A DNA stretch of 64,000 bases, from assembly GCA_011620585.1 (NCBI GenBank), contig WOYV01000120.1, positions 1-64,000 on the forward strand, given 5' to 3'. Shown here in pieces: positions 62,568 to 64,000 of this stretch. This DNA is from Draconibacterium sp. Lineage in GTDB: Bacteria > Bacteroidota > Bacteroidia > Bacteroidales > Prolixibacteraceae. The number at the start of each line of letters is the position of its first letter. The first letter of the stretch is position 1. Under the pieces are notes generated by a model. It was not told the DNA's origin. It worked only from the letters and a program-made list of their open reading frames with translations, and did no database searches. The translations under genes and the position numbers were made by a program.

Positions 62568-63487
62568 CCGCGATTTTTCTCCATCAATTCAAACAATACT
62601 CCTTCGCGAAGGGCAAAATCGGTTTGAATGATTTTTTTAATGCCAATTTCCCTTACCAGTTTTTCGATCAGGATTACTGCCGGAACAATCAAATCCACCC
62701 GCACAAAATCCATCCCTTTCATGTGCAGACGTTCTTCGCGGGTGGAACCAACCAGTTTTTTGTAAACCAGGTTAAAATCCTCAAGTCTGATTTCCTGCGT
62801 CGTTCGTTGTTTAACCCCGGGATCTGCCCCATCGATTATATCGGCAATGGTATCAAAAGCTCCTGAACAACCAATCAACGACACGACTTCATATTCACGG
62901 CAATTCTTAATCGCCTGAGAATGGTGGCCTGCAAAGTATTCCTGCAAATCTTTAATTTCCTCTGCCCTAATGGGATCGGATAATTTAAAGCGGTTAATCA
63001 CCCTGGCCATACCAGTTGGCTGACTTTCTTTCCAGATTATGTCGCGATTTTGTGCCAGGATCAATTCGTTGCTGCCTCCCCCAATATCAAGAATCAGAGA
63101 AGGATTATCAAAATTTTGAAAAGCGAGCAAAACTCCCTTAAAAATGAGGCCGGCTTCTTTTTCCCCCTGAATCACTTTTACCAGCCAGCCACTCTTTTCT
63201 CCAAGTTCCTCAAGAAACTCACTCCTGTTTTCTGCCGTTCTTACTGCCGAGGTAGCCAACGCAATTACACGGTCCACCTTCATTTTATCGATAATCTGTT
63301 TGTGGGCCAGAAAAGATTGAGTAGTTCGTTCGGTGGCGGCAGGACTTATTTCGTTATCACGAATTTTGTCGTCGCCCAGCTTTACCATTTGTTTGCTTTG
63401 ATGCAAAATGTTGTAATTGCCATTTATTATTTCTGCAACTAAAAGATTACAAGTATTGGTTCCCAGGTCGATAACAGCAATTCGCAT
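62564..63487 (-). CDS. Exopolyphosphatase / pppGpp phosphohydrolase family protein
   Basis: 307 residues from ATG 63487, where MRIAVIDLGTNTCNLLVAEI opens the actin-like fold; a longer frame from 63595 runs through a hairpin and is rejected. Phosphate-binding loops are seen in IDLGTNTCN at the start and ILDIGGGSNELILAQ in the middle, and RIALATSAVRTAENR between. Family members hydrolyse polyphosphate or convert pppGpp to ppGpp. It is the short form with only the two actin-like domains. The last 4 bases overlap the S24 gene end in convergent fashion. No ppk gene lies nearby. Confidence 0.9.
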   Translation of the reverse strand: MRIAVIDLGTNTCNLLVAEIINGNYNILHQSKQMVKLGDDKIRDNEISPAATERTTQSFLAHKQIIDKMKVDRVIALATSAVRTAENRSEFLEELGEKSGWLVKVIQGEKEAGLIFKGVLLAFQNFDNPSLILDIGGGSNELILAQNRDIIWKESQPTGMARVINRFKLSDPIRAEEIKDLQEYFAGHHSQAIKNCREYEVVSLIGCSGAFDTIADIIDGADPGVKQRTTQEIRLEDFNLVYKKLVGSTREERLHMKGMDFVRVDLIVPAVILIEKLVREIGIKKIIQTDFALREGVLFELMEKNRG

Positions 63488-63500
63488 GTAATTCGGATTT

Positions 63501-63535
63501 AAAACCCTAAGGGTACAAGGGTCCCTTAGGGTTTT
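63501..63535. repeat. Perfect 13-bp stem hairpin between the RAYT and Ppx/GppA genes
   Basis: AAAACCCTAAGGG (63501-63513) and CCCTTAGGGTTTT (63523-63535) around a 9-base loop. It lies 31 bases beyond the end of the leftward RAYT gene and 13 bases ahead of the Ppx/GppA start, so it may terminate the former. The A/T runs at both ends allow both directions. Being next to a RAYT gene it may instead be a cognate REP. Confidence 0.65.
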
Positions 63536-63566
63536 GAGTTTCGAATAAGCCAAATTAACGAAGTTT

Positions 63567-64000
63567 TTATTTCTCCGCAAATATCTCATCCACATTTAAG
63601 CGATGGTAATCCATAAAATTCTCTGCGGAATCGAACCATTTCAATACTTTTTCGCGTTCCACATCTGTTTTTTGTTTCGAAATTATTGCCTTGTACGAAG
63701 AATAATCCCAGCTTTCAGGAGAAGACGTATAGCCGTGTTTGACAGGATTATTATGAATATATACTAAACACATTTGAAGGTATTCCTCTGAATCAATAAG
63801 GTTACGATTAATAGATTGACAAAAAAGCCCCCCTCGTTTTCCATTTCTGAAGTTTTTCTTTTTTGTGTATGTATTCTGAACGTTTCCCCATTGATGTGAA
63901 AAATAATGATGTTCACCTTTTCTTGCGAAGTTTTCAGGAATATCGACTTCTTTATTCCGAACTAAAAAATGAAAATGATTGGGCAACAGACAATAAGCAT
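63567..64000 (-). CDS. REP-associated tyrosine transposase (RAYT), 5' end outside the window
   Basis: The frame is open to the window edge. Beginning at 63998 it reads AYCLLPNHFHFLVRN, the HUH metal-site motif (HFH) of IS200/IS605-like TnpA_REP proteins, so the true start lies beyond base 64000. About 25-40 N-terminal residues are probably missing. Later comes LVYIHNNPVKHGYTSSPESWDYSSY, with Tyr of YIHNNPVK as the catalytic nucleophile of the family. The tail about 100-139 is of normal length. RAYTs are single-copy, domesticated transposases that cut and move REP hairpins. A REP-like cluster is 2 kb away and a hairpin directly follows the gene. Confidence 0.9.
   Translation of the reverse strand, partial: AYCLLPNHFHFLVRNKEVDIPENFARKGEHHYFSHQWGNVQNTYTKKKNFRNGKRGGLFCQSINRNLIDSEEYLQMCLVYIHNNPVKHGYTSSPESWDYSSYKAIISKQKTDVEREKVLKWFDSAENFMDYHRLNVDEIFAEK

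Noticed and set aside
1-64000. CRISPR arrays, tRNA and rRNA genes
   Set aside because: No regularly spaced direct repeats, no cloverleaf with TTCGA-type arm in a gap, and no rRNA-like stretch were seen. A small RNA gene in an intergenic gap could escape reading by eye.

Overview
The window reads as chromosome of a member of the Bacteroidota, most likely a polysaccharide-degrading one; I lean towards the Marinilabiliales/Prolixibacteraceae-like Bacteroidia, but this cannot be settled by eye. The evidence is the type IX secretion set (porU, porV, gldJ), a giant cell-surface protein with a type IX C-terminal sorting domain, a fused ResB-CcsA cytochrome c assembly protein, -33/-7 promoters of the TTG-N18/19-TAnnTTTG type, and few Shine-Dalgarno sequences. 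There are no rRNA or tRNA genes that I can see and no CRISPR array.

Layout. 0-6.5 kb: a truncated lipoprotein, a GH140 apiosidase-like enzyme, a small membrane protein, a GH9 cellulase-like enzyme and an acyl-CoA ligase. 6.8-9.8 kb: the fused cytochrome c assembly protein. 9.8-10.8 kb: a decayed, AT-rich stretch. 10.8-21.7 kb: a leftward three-gene unit for a 3193-residue secreted LamG protein, a lipoprotein that repeats one of its C-terminal domains, and an outer-membrane barrel; the promoter is visible. 21.8-22.5 kb: remnants of a LuxR-type regulator and of a CobW-type GTPase. 22.6-31 kb: housekeeping genes (alaS, M23 peptidase, MerR regulator, Nif3-like protein, zinc-ribbon protein, LemA/TPM set). 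31-34.5 kb: urocanate hydratase, a small membrane protein and a secreted PIG-L deacetylase.

34.9-37.2 kb is an AT-rich accessory island. It holds an unknown 307-residue protein bracketed by two attC-like inverted repeats, a MazEF toxin-antitoxin pair with its own promoter directly after the second repeat, and a GIY-YIG-like protein. 37.2-46.8 kb is the type IX secretion locus: porU, porV, ispF, a CoA-binding protein and a thioredoxin-like protein run left, while gldJ and murF run right. 47-59.3 kb has the tRNA CCA-adding enzyme, a secreted phosphoesterase, a beta-helix lipoprotein, and a probable peptidoglycan-recycling group (sodium symporter, NamZ-type muramidase, NagZ-type GH3 fused to a serine hydrolase). 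A conserved HTH protein, a DUF1080-like lipoprotein and a uracil permease follow.

59.4-64 kb looks like a DNA-damage module: a TIGR03915-type protein and a TIGR03916-type radical SAM protein beside a LexA-like XRE-S24 regulator with an intact Ala-Gly cleavage site and Ser/Lys dyad. REP-like hairpins fill the gap between them. A Ppx/GppA phosphatase and a REP-associated tyrosine transposase (RAYT), cut by the window edge, close the window. The items most worth following are the giant T9SS surface operon with its triplicated domain, the cassette-like island, the S24/radical-SAM pair and the REP/RAYT system.
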